In this document: piece by piece, positions 42,739 through 51,687 of the stretch
Numbering within the stretch: position 1 is the first letter of the stretch
Layout of the letters: each line of letters opens with the position of its first letter
Source of the DNA: Sinomonas gamaensis
GTDB taxonomy: Bacteria; Actinomycetota; Actinomycetes; Actinomycetales; Micrococcaceae
Direction: 5' to 3'
Length of the DNA: 64,000 nucleotides
Assembly: GCF_005876955.1 (NCBI RefSeq)
Contig: NZ_SSCL01000004.1
Coordinates: 186,001-250,000, forward strand
The notes under the pieces: generated by a model
Database searches by the model: none
Told to the model about the DNA's origin: nothing
The model's input: only the letters and a program-made list of their open reading frames with translations
Position numbers and translations under genes: made by a program

Positions 42739-43647
42739 CTACCCCTTGCTCGAGCCGAGGGTGAGGCCCGCGACGAACTGCCGTTGGAGGAGCAGGTAGA
42801 TGACGAGCGTCGGGATGACCGTGATGGTGGCCCCGGCCGCAAGCAGGTTGTAGTTGCTGAGGAACACTCCTTGGAGGTTGTTGATGGCGGTTGTCACCGG
42901 CAGGCGGTCGCCGCTCTGGATGAAGAGCAGGGGCCAGAAGAAGTCGTTGTAGATGAAGATGACTTCGAGGGTCCCCAGGGCGGCGAAGGCAGGGCGGCAG
43001 AGCGGCATGATGACCGACCAGTACTGGCGCCAGATGCCTGCTCCGTCCACGAGCGCGGCCTCCGTGAGATCAGGCGAAAGGGCCTTCATGTAGTTCGAGA
43101 GCACAAACGTACAGAAGCCGATCTGGAACGCCGTGTCCACCGCGATGACCGAGATGTACGTATTGAGGAGCGTTCCCGAGTCGCTGAACCAGTAGGGGAG
43201 GTTGAGGTGCTTGAACATCTGGAACAGCGGCGCGGCCAGGACCTGGGGAGGCAGGAGGTTGCCGGCCGTGAACATGATGAGCAGCGTGATGTTGAACTTC
43301 CAGCTGACCCGGCTCACGGCGAAGGCCATGAGCGAGGACAGGAACAGGGTCAGGATCACGGACGGGACGGTGATGATGACCGAGTTCCAGAAGTACTTCG
43401 AGAAGCCGCCCTGATTCCAGGCGGTGACGAAGTTGTCGAAGTTGAACGCACCCGCGACGCTGAAGTAGCCGTACTGGTTGGTCGATTCGACAGGGCGAAG
43501 CGCGGTATAGAGGGACCAGCCGAGCGGCAGGAGCCACATGACGGCGAGCACGAGCAGGATCACATGGGTTCCGTAGTGCCGCTTCGGGCGCGACCCGGAG
43601 TACTCCGTGCCCCTGGCGAGATCTGTCGGTGTTGCGACAACCGTCAT
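42739..43647 (-). CDS. Carbohydrate ABC transporter permease (MalG-type)
   Basis: A 302-residue inner membrane permease with six helices. The cytoplasmic EAA loop reads EAALVDGAGIWRQYWSVIMP, where the ATPase docks. The ATG at 43647 overlaps the previous permease stop (ATGA). It belongs to a CUT1 importer with the preceding permease and binding protein; the MsmK-like ATPase is not in the window and is probably shared. The next gene is the DeoR regulator, and a GH42 beta-galactosidase lies upstream, so a galactoside is the likely cargo. Confidence 0.92.
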   Translation of the reverse strand: MTVVATPTDLARGTEYSGSRPKRHYGTHVILLVLAVMWLLPLGWSLYTALRPVESTNQYGYFSVAGAFNFDNFVTAWNQGGFSKYFWNSVIITVPSVILTLFLSSLMAFAVSRVSWKFNITLLIMFTAGNLLPPQVLAAPLFQMFKHLNLPYWFSDSGTLLNTYISVIAVDTAFQIGFCTFVLSNYMKALSPDLTEAALVDGAGIWRQYWSVIMPLCRPAFAALGTLEVIFIYNDFFWPLLFIQSGDRLPVTTAINNLQGVFLSNYNLLAAGATITVIPTLVIYLLLQRQFVAGLTLGSSKG

Positions 43648-44555
43648 GACTCCTTCGCCTCCTTTCCGAAGGTGCGGGTCAGGTAGAACACGATCGGGAC
43701 AAGCGAGATGACGAGCAGGATGGTCGCGAGCGCGGACCCGACGCCGATCACCTGGCCTTCGCCGACGAGGTTCTGGATGACGAGGGCCGAGATGAGCTCG
43801 AGGCCGTTCGTGCCGCGGTTGATGACGTACACGATGTCGAAGGCCCGGAGGGACTCGATGATCGTGATGACCACGATCACGATGTTGATCGGACGCATGG
43901 CGGGGAAGACGACCCGGAAGAAGGTCTGCCCCGCGTTCGCGCCGTCAAGCGCTGCGGCCTCCTTGAGCGAGGGGTCCACCCCCTTGAGGCCCGCGAGGTA
44001 GAGCAGCATCACGTAGCCGGCATGCCGCCAGGTGGCGGCGACGAGGGCGGCCCAGATGTTCACGTTGCTGTCGCCGAACCAATCCACAGCGGAGGGCTGC
44101 CCGGCGGTGCCGAGAAGGAAGTTCAGCAGGCCGTGGTCCCGCTGGTAGAAGAGCTGCCAGATGACGCCCACGAGGGCCAGGGAGAGCATGACCGGCGCGA
44201 AGAAGATGCTCTGGTACAGGCGGCTCCCGCGGATGTTCTGGTCCAGCAGCACAGCCAGCAGGAGCCCGAGCGGTGTCGCGACGACGGCGAGGAATACGAG
44301 CCACAGGACGTTGTGCTGCACCGCGGGCCAGAACGGCGGGTACTCCTGCGCCACGAACTGGTAGTTAGAGGCACCCGCCGGCCGGATGTCGGTGAGGTCG
44401 AGGCCGTTCCAGCGCGTGAAGCTGAGGCCGATGGAGAACAGGGTGGGAAGCCAGACGAAGACGAGCTGGATCAGGGTGGGGATCGCCACCATGACGGTCA
44501 GGACCAGCCGGTCCCGCTTCGAGAGGCGCCGCACCTTGCGGGGGATGGTGGGCAT
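43644..44555 (-). CDS. Carbohydrate ABC transporter permease (MalF-type)
   Basis: A 303-residue six-helix permease. The EAA loop is KEAAALDGANAGQTFFRVVFP. A basic N-terminal tail (RKVRRLSKRDR) lies in the cytoplasm. The ATG at 44555, 11 bp after the binding-protein stop, is chosen; the frame upstream falls inside the binding-protein gene. It pairs with the MalG-type permease with which it overlaps. Confidence 0.92.
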   Translation of the reverse strand: MPTIPRKVRRLSKRDRLVLTVMVAIPTLIQLVFVWLPTLFSIGLSFTRWNGLDLTDIRPAGASNYQFVAQEYPPFWPAVQHNVLWLVFLAVVATPLGLLLAVLLDQNIRGSRLYQSIFFAPVMLSLALVGVIWQLFYQRDHGLLNFLLGTAGQPSAVDWFGDSNVNIWAALVAATWRHAGYVMLLYLAGLKGVDPSLKEAAALDGANAGQTFFRVVFPAMRPINIVIVVITIIESLRAFDIVYVINRGTNGLELISALVIQNLVGEGQVIGVGSALATILLVISLVPIVFYLTRTFGKEAKES

Positions 44556-44566
44556 GACGGGCTTTC

Positions 44567-45856
44567 TTACTGGGCTGCGTAGAGCGTGGCCGCCTGCGAC
44601 TCGAGGTTCTTGATGTCCACGGTGCCGTCCTTGATGAAGGACTGCAGGGCGGGAATCATGACGTTGTTCGCCATGGCCGGCAGGGCATCGCGGTCGAAGA
44701 ACTGGCTGATGTTCTTCGCGTTGGCGATCGCATCCGCACACTTCTTGTTCAGCGGGGAGAACTTGGATGTGTCCGCACCCTTCGCGGTGGCGATGTTCGA
44801 GGTGTCCACGGAGTAGTAGGTGTTCTGCGCCTCGGGCGTGCCCATGAACTGGAGGAAGTCCTTGGCGACCTGGCTGTCGCCGCCCTTCTTGGACAGCAGC
44901 AGGCCATCGATCGGCGCCTCGATCGAGTCCTGGCCCTCGACCGCGATCGCGGGGAACGGGAAGAAGTCGATGTCGTCAAGCGTCGCCTTGTCCGTGAACT
45001 GCTGCGTGACGAAGGATCCGAGCAGGTACATGCCTGTCTTCTTCTGGCCGAGCAGCTGTGCGGCGTCCTGCCAGGTCTGGCCGAGCGCGCCCGGGTCCTG
45101 ATACGGCAGGAGGGCCTTCCATGTGTCGAAGACGGCTTGGACCTTCGGCTGGTTCCAGGACTCCTTGTGGGCGCACAGGTCCACGTGGAACTGGTAGCCG
45201 TTCAGGCGCATGTTGATGTAGTCGAAGGTTCCCATGGCCGGCCAGCCGTCCTTGTCGGCGAAGCCGATAGGGATGATGCCATCGGCCTTCATCTTCGCAG
45301 CGAGGGTTTTGAGCTCATCGAACGTCGTCGGGACTGTGTAGCCCTTCTGCGCCCAGAAGCTCTTCCGGTAGAAGAAGCCCCAGGGGTAGTTGTAGTTCGG
45401 GACGAAGTACATCTTGCCGTCCGGGCCAGTCGAGGCCTTCTTGAGCGCGTCGGAGAAGTTGCCGCCGATCTGCTTCCACACGTCGTCCACCGGGGCGAGC
45501 AGTCCCTTCCCGGCGTAATACTGCATGCGGTAGCCGGCGAACCAGGTGAAGGCGTCGTCCGGGCTGCCCTGCAGGTACGAGTTGATCTTGTTCTGGAAGT
45601 CGTTGTGCGACACCGTGTTGACCGTGACCGTTGCGCCCTCCTTCTTCTGGAAGGCATCGACCACGGCTTGGTACGCGCGCTTCGGGACGTCGTCCGAGGC
45701 CGACGAGCCGAACGTCATGGTCTTCGATCCCGAGCCTCCCGCAGGGCCAGATCCTCCGGTGCAGGCCGAGAGGAGCGGGATCCCTGCAACGCCCACGGCA
45801 CCGATACCGAGGGTCTTCAGGAGGGTGCGCCGGTCGAGGGTTGGAGAAATCGTCAT
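44567..45856 (-). CDS. Sugar ABC transporter substrate-binding lipoprotein, Tat-type signal
   Basis: A 429-residue extracellular solute-binding protein family 1 member. The N-terminus combines a twin-arginine motif (LDRRTLLKTL) with a lipobox (LLSAC), so it is probably folded before export and then lipid-anchored. Segments such as NDFQNKINSYLQGSPDDAF and WAQKGYTVPTTFDELKTLAA are family-typical. AGGAGA precedes the ATG at 45856. Three 10-bp direct repeats (45918-45947) 60 bp upstream are the likely DeoR operator. With GH42 adjacent, a beta-galactoside is the probable ligand. Confidence 0.92.
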   Translation of the reverse strand: MTISPTLDRRTLLKTLGIGAVGVAGIPLLSACTGGSGPAGGSGSKTMTFGSSASDDVPKRAYQAVVDAFQKKEGATVTVNTVSHNDFQNKINSYLQGSPDDAFTWFAGYRMQYYAGKGLLAPVDDVWKQIGGNFSDALKKASTGPDGKMYFVPNYNYPWGFFYRKSFWAQKGYTVPTTFDELKTLAAKMKADGIIPIGFADKDGWPAMGTFDYINMRLNGYQFHVDLCAHKESWNQPKVQAVFDTWKALLPYQDPGALGQTWQDAAQLLGQKKTGMYLLGSFVTQQFTDKATLDDIDFFPFPAIAVEGQDSIEAPIDGLLLSKKGGDSQVAKDFLQFMGTPEAQNTYYSVDTSNIATAKGADTSKFSPLNKKCADAIANAKNISQFFDRDALPAMANNVMIPALQSFIKDGTVDIKNLESQAATLYAAQ

Positions 45857-45917
45857 TGTCTGTCTCCTGGGGTGAGTGCGCAATCGATGTGATCTGCGCC
45901 ACACGATGATGGTAGAC

Positions 45918-45948
45918 GATCAGAAACGATCGGAAAAGATCAGGAACG
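45918..45948. promoter_or_regulatory. DeoR-type operator: three 10-bp direct repeats
   Basis: GATCAGAAAC, GATCGGAAAA and GATCAGGAAC in perfect 10-bp phase. The consensus CAGAAACG recurs in the same phase and orientation at 48059-48086 upstream of the GH42 gene. Confidence 0.65.
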
Positions 45949-45967
45949 TAAGTTCCCGAATCGTGAT

Positions 45968-48001
45968 CTAAGCGAGGCGGACGACGGCGACTCCGCCCGC
46001 GGGAATGGTCAGCGCACCTTCCGTCGGGGTGCCTGAGATGAGCTCGATGCCGTCCACGGAGAGGCGTGCATCGACCTCGCCGTGGTTGATGGCAAAGAGC
46101 CAGGATGTGCCGTCCGAGGTCCGGCGGACGACCTCCAGCTCCGGGAACTCCGCAGCGTGCGCGGGGGCCTCGAGGCCGGCATCCTCGAGGACCCTGGGCA
46201 GGAACGCGGCGAGCGCCTCGGCGTCTGGCGAGGTGCCCACGTAATAGGCGGTTCCCGCACCGGAGACGTTCCGGGTCACGGCCGGTGATCCCGCCGTCGG
46301 TCCCCTTTCATAGCGGGAGACAGCCTCCGCCGTCGTCGTCCGTCCCAACTCGCTCCAGCGCTCGCCGGAGCCAGCCGTCAGCGCCAGCGCCTCACCATCG
46401 CGGAGGGGGAAGAACTCCTCGATCTCCACGCCCAGAAGGTCCCGGAAGGCGCCAGGGTAGCCGCCGCCCTCGACCGGATCCATGATGATGCGGTCGTGCT
46501 CGTCGACGATTCCGGAGAAGTACGTGAGAAGGAGCGTCCCGCCACCCTCCACATAGCGCCTGAGGTTCGCGGCGCCGTCGTCTGTGACGAGGTACAGCAT
46601 GGGGGCGACCACAAGCCTGTAGGCGCGGAGGTCATCGGTGCTCTGACGCAGATCAGCAGTGATCCCGGAGCGGTAGAGGGCGTCGTGCCAGTCGCGGAGC
46701 TCGCGCGTGGGCTGGGCCTCGATGCTCGGGTGGGAGTCGAGCTCCGCGGCCCAGCGCGCGTCGGTGTCGAACACGAGGGCAGCGTCGGCCGCGACCCGAG
46801 ATCCGGCGACCTCCGACGCCGCTTCGAGGGCCTTGCCGAGCTGGACCACTTCGCGCCACACCTTCGTATCGCGGCCCGCGTGGGGAACCATGCCCGAATG
46901 GAACTTCTCGGCGCCTGCCCGGGAGGCACGCCACTGGAAGAAGAGGATGCCGTCCGCGCCGCGGGCGAGGTGCTGGAACGAGTTCCGCAGCATCTGGCCC
47001 GGGGCCTTCGCAATGTTCCGCGGCTGCCAGTTCACCGCCGACGTGGAGTGTTCCATGAGCAGCCAGGGGGCGTTGTCCGCCCAGCCCCGGGTGAGGTCGG
47101 CCGCGAGGGCGAGGTCCTGATGGTTCCGGAGGTCCTCGGCGATGAGGTAGTGGTCGTTCGAGACGATGTCCATGCGCGGCGCCCAGCGCCAGTAGTCGAT
47201 GGGCCGGGCGAGGCCCATGTTGAGGCCCATGAAGTTCGTGGTGACCGGCTTGTCGGATTGGGCGCGAAGGATCGCAGCCTCGGCCTCGAAGCACTCGAGC
47301 AGCGAGTCCGAGGAGAAGCGCGCGAAGTCGAGCTGATGGGACGGGTTGATGTGCGTTCCCGAGCGGCGCGGCGGCATGATCTCGGCCCAGTCGTAGTAGT
47401 GCTGGGACCAGAACGCGGTACCCCAGGCCTCGTTGAGGCCATCCAGGCTTTCGTAGCGATTTCGGAGCCACTCGCGGAAGCCGCGCTCCGCGTGAGGGCC
47501 GAAGTCCGGCTGGTTGTGGCAGCCGTACTCGTTATGGACGTGCCACATCGCGAGGGCCGGGTGGTCCGCGTAGCGCTTGGCAATGGCGGTGGTGAGGGCC
47601 GCGGCTGCCCGCCGGTAGTCGGGGGAGCAGGCTGCGAACGCCTGACGTGAGCCGTGGGTCTGGCGGACGCCGTCTGCGTCGACCGGGGCGGAATCCGGGT
47701 ACTTGACCGTGAACCACGGCGGCGGCGACGCGCTCGCATTCGCGAGGTCCACGGCGATGCCATTCTCGTGCAGCAGGTCCAAGACCTCGTCGAGCCAGCC
47801 GAACTCGTATCGGCCCTCTTCCGGCTCGAGCAGGGCCCAGCTGAAGATGCCGACACTCACCAGGTTCACCTTGGCCTCGCGCATGAGTTCGACGTCGTGC
47901 TTCCACACATCCCGGGGCCACTGCTCGGGGTTGTAGTCCGCTCCGAAGGCGATGCGGGGCGTCCCGCCGCCGAGCTGACGGGTGAGATCGTTCATGTCCA
48001 T
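45968..48001 (-). CDS. GH42 beta-galactosidase
   Basis: A 677-residue glycoside hydrolase family 42 enzyme. The barrel entry FGADYNPEQWPRDVW is classic. The acid/base is Glu158 in WHVHNEYGCH and the nucleophile is Glu317 in LLMEHSTSAVNW. A trimerisation-type middle domain and a beta C-terminal domain follow. No signal peptide, so it cleaves imported galactosides in the cytoplasm. The ATG at 48001 gives MDMNDLTRQ; the frame upstream has no homologous content. It is upstream of and co-oriented with the DeoR-linked ABC transporter, and both promoters share CAGAAACG repeats. Confidence 0.93.
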   Translation of the reverse strand: MDMNDLTRQLGGGTPRIAFGADYNPEQWPRDVWKHDVELMREAKVNLVSVGIFSWALLEPEEGRYEFGWLDEVLDLLHENGIAVDLANASASPPPWFTVKYPDSAPVDADGVRQTHGSRQAFAACSPDYRRAAAALTTAIAKRYADHPALAMWHVHNEYGCHNQPDFGPHAERGFREWLRNRYESLDGLNEAWGTAFWSQHYYDWAEIMPPRRSGTHINPSHQLDFARFSSDSLLECFEAEAAILRAQSDKPVTTNFMGLNMGLARPIDYWRWAPRMDIVSNDHYLIAEDLRNHQDLALAADLTRGWADNAPWLLMEHSTSAVNWQPRNIAKAPGQMLRNSFQHLARGADGILFFQWRASRAGAEKFHSGMVPHAGRDTKVWREVVQLGKALEAASEVAGSRVAADAALVFDTDARWAAELDSHPSIEAQPTRELRDWHDALYRSGITADLRQSTDDLRAYRLVVAPMLYLVTDDGAANLRRYVEGGGTLLLTYFSGIVDEHDRIIMDPVEGGGYPGAFRDLLGVEIEEFFPLRDGEALALTAGSGERWSELGRTTTAEAVSRYERGPTAGSPAVTRNVSGAGTAYYVGTSPDAEALAAFLPRVLEDAGLEAPAHAAEFPELEVVRRTSDGTSWLFAINHGEVDARLSVDGIELISGTPTEGALTIPAGGVAVVRLA

Positions 48002-48058
48002 GGCGCTCTGCCTCTGCTCTGAGGGGTCTGTGGAGATTCCAAGCGTAGGGGAGACGCA

Positions 48059-48086
48059 CAGAAACGTACAGAACGAATCAGAAACG
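48059..48086. promoter_or_regulatory. DeoR-type operator upstream of the GH42 gene
   Basis: CAGAAACG, CAGAACG and CAGAAACG start at 48059, 48069 and 48079, exactly 10 bp apart, matching the repeats at 45921-45948. The rest of 48002-48227 shows no other gene. Confidence 0.6.
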
Positions 48087-48227
48087 AAAGCCCTGCTCCT
48101 AGCGGGGCTGAAAGGTGTTGGTGCTGCACCTATGGCCAGCACGCACTTCCTCTGCTCCGGCGGACTTGGCACGGTGGTGGAACCGCTCCTAGCGTTCGGC
48201 GTCAGCCGAGGCAACGAGGTCAATCAG

Positions 48228-48635
48228 GTGAAAACGCGATCTTTGGGGGAAGCCTTGTTCAAGAAGCTCCTAGCTTGGGCCACGGTCGTCGGAATGACGG
48301 CGGGAACGCTCCTCGTCGCTGCGCCCGCAGCGACGGCGGGTCCGAACTGTCGGACGTACCGCGCCGTTTGTGTGTGGCATGACGAGTGGTATCAAGGGCC
48401 TCGTGCCGACTTTGGCGCGTACGTCGGTGAGTACGGTGCGTTCGGGTGGCATGACCGCGCTTCCTCCTACGACAGCAATCTGCCGTGGGACCTGGTGTTC
48501 TACGAGAATCCTTGGCTCGGCGGCAGAGGCGTCATAGTCCCTGCCTACTCCTACAACCGCAGCCTCGGCTCATGGAGCTATGGGCTGAACTGGTGGGAGA
48601 ACTGGAACGACCGTATCGATAGCCACACCACCTGA
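48228..48635 (+). CDS. Secreted peptidase-inhibitor I36-like protein
   Basis: A 135-residue exported protein. The signal peptide is FKKLLAWATVVGMTAGTLLV followed by AAPAATA. The mature part has two Cys (NCRTYRAVC) and beta/gamma-crystallin-like repeats typical of the I36 inhibitor family: WYQGPRADFGAY, HDRASSYDSN, FYENPWLGGRGV and NWNDRIDS. The GTG at 48228 is used; the TTG at 48255 after GGGGGA is a credible alternative. Its TGA overlaps the lipoprotein start by one base, so it is the lead gene of the accessory unit. It could be a protease inhibitor or a bacteriocin-like effector exported alongside the transporter. Function unproven. Confidence 0.75.
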   Translation: MKTRSLGEALFKKLLAWATVVGMTAGTLLVAAPAATAGPNCRTYRAVCVWHDEWYQGPRADFGAYVGEYGAFGWHDRASSYDSNLPWDLVFYENPWLGGRGVIVPAYSYNRSLGSWSYGLNWWENWNDRIDSHTT

Positions 48636-49498
48636 TGGGGCGTGGAAAGCATTTCGCCGTTGTAGCCCTCGTCATATCAGTAGGCCTCGGCGGCTGTACC
48701 AACAAGCCATCCGATGCCACCGAAGCAGATCTCGGGGGTGTCCCCGCCGTCCGAGCTCATTTGGACAGCGATGCTGGAACGATCTTCATGCCTCTTGACG
48801 ACGTGCTCTTTTCACCGAGCGAGAGGGTCCTCGTCCAACAGGCGAACAACATCCTGATTCGCAAGTGCCTGGCGAAGAGCCAGATCAATCTGTCGAAAGA
48901 CTTCGGGGTTTTCAAGCTCGATCAGGAAGATCGCAGGTACGGGATCTGGGTTCAGAGGTTGGCCGACGAAAACGGTTACGCGAAGACGGACAGAGAGGGC
49001 ATCAGTTCCGAGTCAACAGCGCCCTACGACGCTCAGGAAGGCTTCAGGGATGCCTACGTGAGGTGTCGAGAGGATCTTCAGGGAAGTCTGATCGTGATGA
49101 GACAGGTCGGAAGGCCGGAGGCCCCCGAGGTAATTCAGCAGATTGACTCCAAGGCATATGGGAGTGCGATGAAGGCTTCAGATTGGGGGAAGGCGAAACA
49201 GGATTGGAGGGATTGTCTACAGGAACGGGGAGTGGTGGTCAGCGAGGACAAGAATTCTTGGGTGCCCCAAGTGCCCAATGACCGCAACCAACAGATCCGA
49301 ACAGCGCGAATCGACATCGACTGCAAGAACCGCACCAATCTGATCCAGAGAGTGGCGGACCTCGAGGCCAAGTTTCGAGCGATATACATGGCTCGGAATC
49401 AGGCCGACGTCAATTCTCTTCGTTCGGCGAAGGCCGCAGACCTTTCCAAGGCGAGAGAGATCGTGTCGGGCGTTGGCGCATCCGATGTATCCCGCTAA
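48635..49498 (+). CDS. Hypothetical lipoprotein of accessory cluster
   Basis: A 287-residue protein with a lipoprotein signal (lipobox LGGC, acylated Cys at about residue 21). The mature part is mostly helical and charged, with four Cys (in IRKCLAK, YVRCREDL, WRDCLQER, IDIDCKNR) that could pair in the oxidising exterior. No family recognised. It starts at the ATG overlapping the I36-like stop and overlaps the adaptor gene by 14 bases, so it is part of the same unit. Its composition is lower in GC than its surroundings. A surface immunity or receptor protein is possible, but this is speculation. Confidence 0.75.
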   Translation: MGRGKHFAVVALVISVGLGGCTNKPSDATEADLGGVPAVRAHLDSDAGTIFMPLDDVLFSPSERVLVQQANNILIRKCLAKSQINLSKDFGVFKLDQEDRRYGIWVQRLADENGYAKTDREGISSESTAPYDAQEGFRDAYVRCREDLQGSLIVMRQVGRPEAPEVIQQIDSKAYGSAMKASDWGKAKQDWRDCLQERGVVVSEDKNSWVPQVPNDRNQQIRTARIDIDCKNRTNLIQRVADLEAKFRAIYMARNQADVNSLRSAKAADLSKAREIVSGVGASDVSR

Positions 49499-50630
49499 TG
49501 GTCCGATTTCGCGACGAGCCCAGGATTGGGGGCCCGAAGGAGGTATTTACAGGCGGCTCAGCAGACCATGGCTTGTCTTCTCATTCTCGCTCGTTGTGAT
49601 CTTGTCGGCATCGGCTGGCTACGCCAGCGCGACTCTCATCGCGAAGCCGAGTCTGGACGCGGAGAGGATCGCGCGGTCTGCCGTGCCGGTTTACGCAAAA
49701 GCAGAGAAGCGTCCGGCAGGAGTGGCCATGACATTCCAGGGCGGAGTCCGCGAAGGTCGCATCGTCAATCTCGAACCGAATAGGGGTTTTCCCTCGAATC
49801 CGCGGGTTACAGCCGTGTTCGTCAAGCCCGGAGATCCGTACGAGGAACTGAGGCTGCTCGCGATGGCCTCGGGCCGACCTCTGATTACTATGGCTGGGTC
49901 GGTACCGATCTACCGTGACCTCCGCTTGGGAGACAAAGGTCACGACGTCCTCGTCCTTCAGAATTACCTGAGAGGTCAAGGATATGCTCTTGCCGCAACC
50001 GGCGTGATGGGAGTCGATTCGATCCATGCTGTGGCTCGGATCTATACGGAACGTGGCCTCGAACCCCCGACCGACGGCGGTGTCATTTTCAGGTACTCCG
50101 ACTTCGTTCAAATGGACGCCAGCGCTGGGACTATCATTACAGCTGCGTCCGTTGCCCAGATCCTCGACGAGAAGCATCCGATTGCCGGAGTTCGAGTAGA
50201 GCCAAAATTCATTTCGTCCCGAGTCACCGTAGACCAGAAGACACGCGTTGCCGTCGGAGACAGGCTCGAAATCTTCTCTGACGAACGGCATGGAAGTGCG
50301 CCGATTATGGAAATCGGACCATTCGCGGAATCCGCGCAAGCGGGTGTCCCAGCTGGGCATGACGTTCGAGTCGAACTTCCAACGAATCTCATCGATCTTG
50401 AACCTGGACAGCCGGTGGCCTTGTCGAAGACTCCCTCGACTCAGTCGACCCTCGCGGTGCCGGTCCTGGCCATCCGAGCTGAGAACGGCAGCGGACACGT
50501 GCTCCGGAAATCCCGGGAGGGGGCACCAGACGAACGAGTGCCTGTTGAAGTCATAGATCAGGCCGGCGGCTGGGCAGCGATAGTTGACAGCGGTTCAGTC
50601 CTGGAAGGGGACGAGGTTCGCATTGGCTGA
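49485..50630 (+). CDS. Membrane protein with peptidoglycan-binding domain, ABC efflux adaptor-like
   Basis: A 381-residue protein with one N-terminal membrane helix (LVFSFSLVVILSASAGYASA). A long extracellular part follows, containing a PG_binding_1 domain (LRLGDKGHDVLVLQNYLRGQ, about residues 150-200), and then beta-rich segments with HlyD-like features (VSRVTVDQKTRVAVGDRLEI-type region). Proteins with this plan are found with MacB-type ABC transporters in Gram-positive bacteria. The ATG at 49485 is preferred over a TTG at 49473. Its stop is next to the TTG start of the ATPase. Probably the extracellular partner of the transporter encoded next. Confidence 0.78.
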   Translation: MYPANGPISRRAQDWGPEGGIYRRLSRPWLVFSFSLVVILSASAGYASATLIAKPSLDAERIARSAVPVYAKAEKRPAGVAMTFQGGVREGRIVNLEPNRGFPSNPRVTAVFVKPGDPYEELRLLAMASGRPLITMAGSVPIYRDLRLGDKGHDVLVLQNYLRGQGYALAATGVMGVDSIHAVARIYTERGLEPPTDGGVIFRYSDFVQMDASAGTIITAASVAQILDEKHPIAGVRVEPKFISSRVTVDQKTRVAVGDRLEIFSDERHGSAPIMEIGPFAESAQAGVPAGHDVRVELPTNLIDLEPGQPVALSKTPSTQSTLAVPVLAIRAENGSGHVLRKSREGAPDERVPVEVIDQAGGWAAIVDSGSVLEGDEVRIG

Positions 50631-51687
50631 CGCGAGTGAGGTCGTCCCCGCGCTCGAGCTCAACAACGTATCGAAGGCGTTCGGTGGAAATGTTGTCCTC
50701 GAAAGAGTCGATGCTGAGGTGGCAGCAGGCGAGTTCGTGGCCATCATCGGCCCATCCGGGTCCGGAAAATCGACTCTCCTGAACATCATGGGACTTCTGG
50801 CGGTGCCGACCGAGGGCTCGGTCAAGGTCTTCGGCGAGAGGATCGATCGAGTGCCATCCAGTCTTCTGGACCGCCTCCGAGGCCAACAGATTGGCTTCGT
50901 GTTCCAAGCTTCATATCTCGACGAGAGCAGATCGGTTCTCGGGAACACGATTCTTCCGCTTCAGATCGCAGGCATGAAGCTAAAAGGCAGCATTGATGAG
51001 GCATTGGAATCCTTGGCGTGGGTCGGGATGGCCGATCGATGGAATCAGCCGGCCCGCAGTCTGTCGGGAGGCGAGAAACAACGTGTGGCCTTGGCACGCG
51101 CGGTGGTGCACAGGCCGAGGATTGTGCTGGCGGACGAGCCGACCGGAAACCTCGACTCCGCTAATACGCGGCAGGTTGTGAGGCTCCTTCGGGAACTCGC
51201 GACCCGTGGCGCCGCAGTCGTGGTCGTTACTCACGATCCTGAAGTGGCAGAGTTGGCCGATCGAGTGATCCGGGTGGGAAATGGTGCCTTGGTCGACGAG
51301 AGAATCTCAAGCACTCCGCAGCGCAGCCAGGGGAACCTGGCGGTACCACTGGCCACTGCGCTGGCGCCAGCAAGCTGGACGGCACGTTTGGCGGGAAGGG
51401 TTGCAGAAGCAATCAATTCGCTGACTTCGCCTCTCGGGAAATCTGCCGTCATCTCGATGGCATTCGCGATAGGCGTGGCTGGACTGATTCTTGCGGCAGG
51501 CCTTTCCGAAAGCGCCGCAAGAATGGTTGATTTGTCCATCGTCAACAGTTCCCCGTCGATAATGTACGGGCGCCCCGAGACATCCGGGCCGGTGGCTGTG
51601 GCAGGCGGGGAGTGCGGAGTCTGTAGCCCGGGTAGTCAGGCCCATAAAGGCGCTCCCTGGCGTTTCTGGGGTTGGGGTGCAAGGTGA
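50623..51687 (+). CDS. MacB-like ABC transporter, ATPase part (frameshifted)
   Basis: The N-terminal part of an ATPase-permease fusion. Walker A is GPSGSGKST, the signature is SLSGGEKQRVALARA, and the Walker B region is VLADEPTGNLDS. The first permease helix follows (SMAFAIGVAGLILAAGLSE). The frame then runs into a stop at 51687, while the continuing permease sequence is found one frame over. Removing one G from the GGGG run at 51607-51610 restores a continuous protein (reading VAGGSAESVARVVRPIKALP). So this is either a recent inactivating insertion or a homopolymer sequencing error. A TTG start at 50623 overlaps the adaptor stop. Confidence 0.82.
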   Translation: MADASEVVPALELNNVSKAFGGNVVLERVDAEVAAGEFVAIIGPSGSGKSTLLNIMGLLAVPTEGSVKVFGERIDRVPSSLLDRLRGQQIGFVFQASYLDESRSVLGNTILPLQIAGMKLKGSIDEALESLAWVGMADRWNQPARSLSGGEKQRVALARAVVHRPRIVLADEPTGNLDSANTRQVVRLLRELATRGAAVVVVTHDPEVAELADRVIRVGNGALVDERISSTPQRSQGNLAVPLATALAPASWTARLAGRVAEAINSLTSPLGKSAVISMAFAIGVAGLILAAGLSESAARMVDLSIVNSSPSIMYGRPETSGPVAVAGGECGVCSPGSQAHKGAPWRFWGWGAR

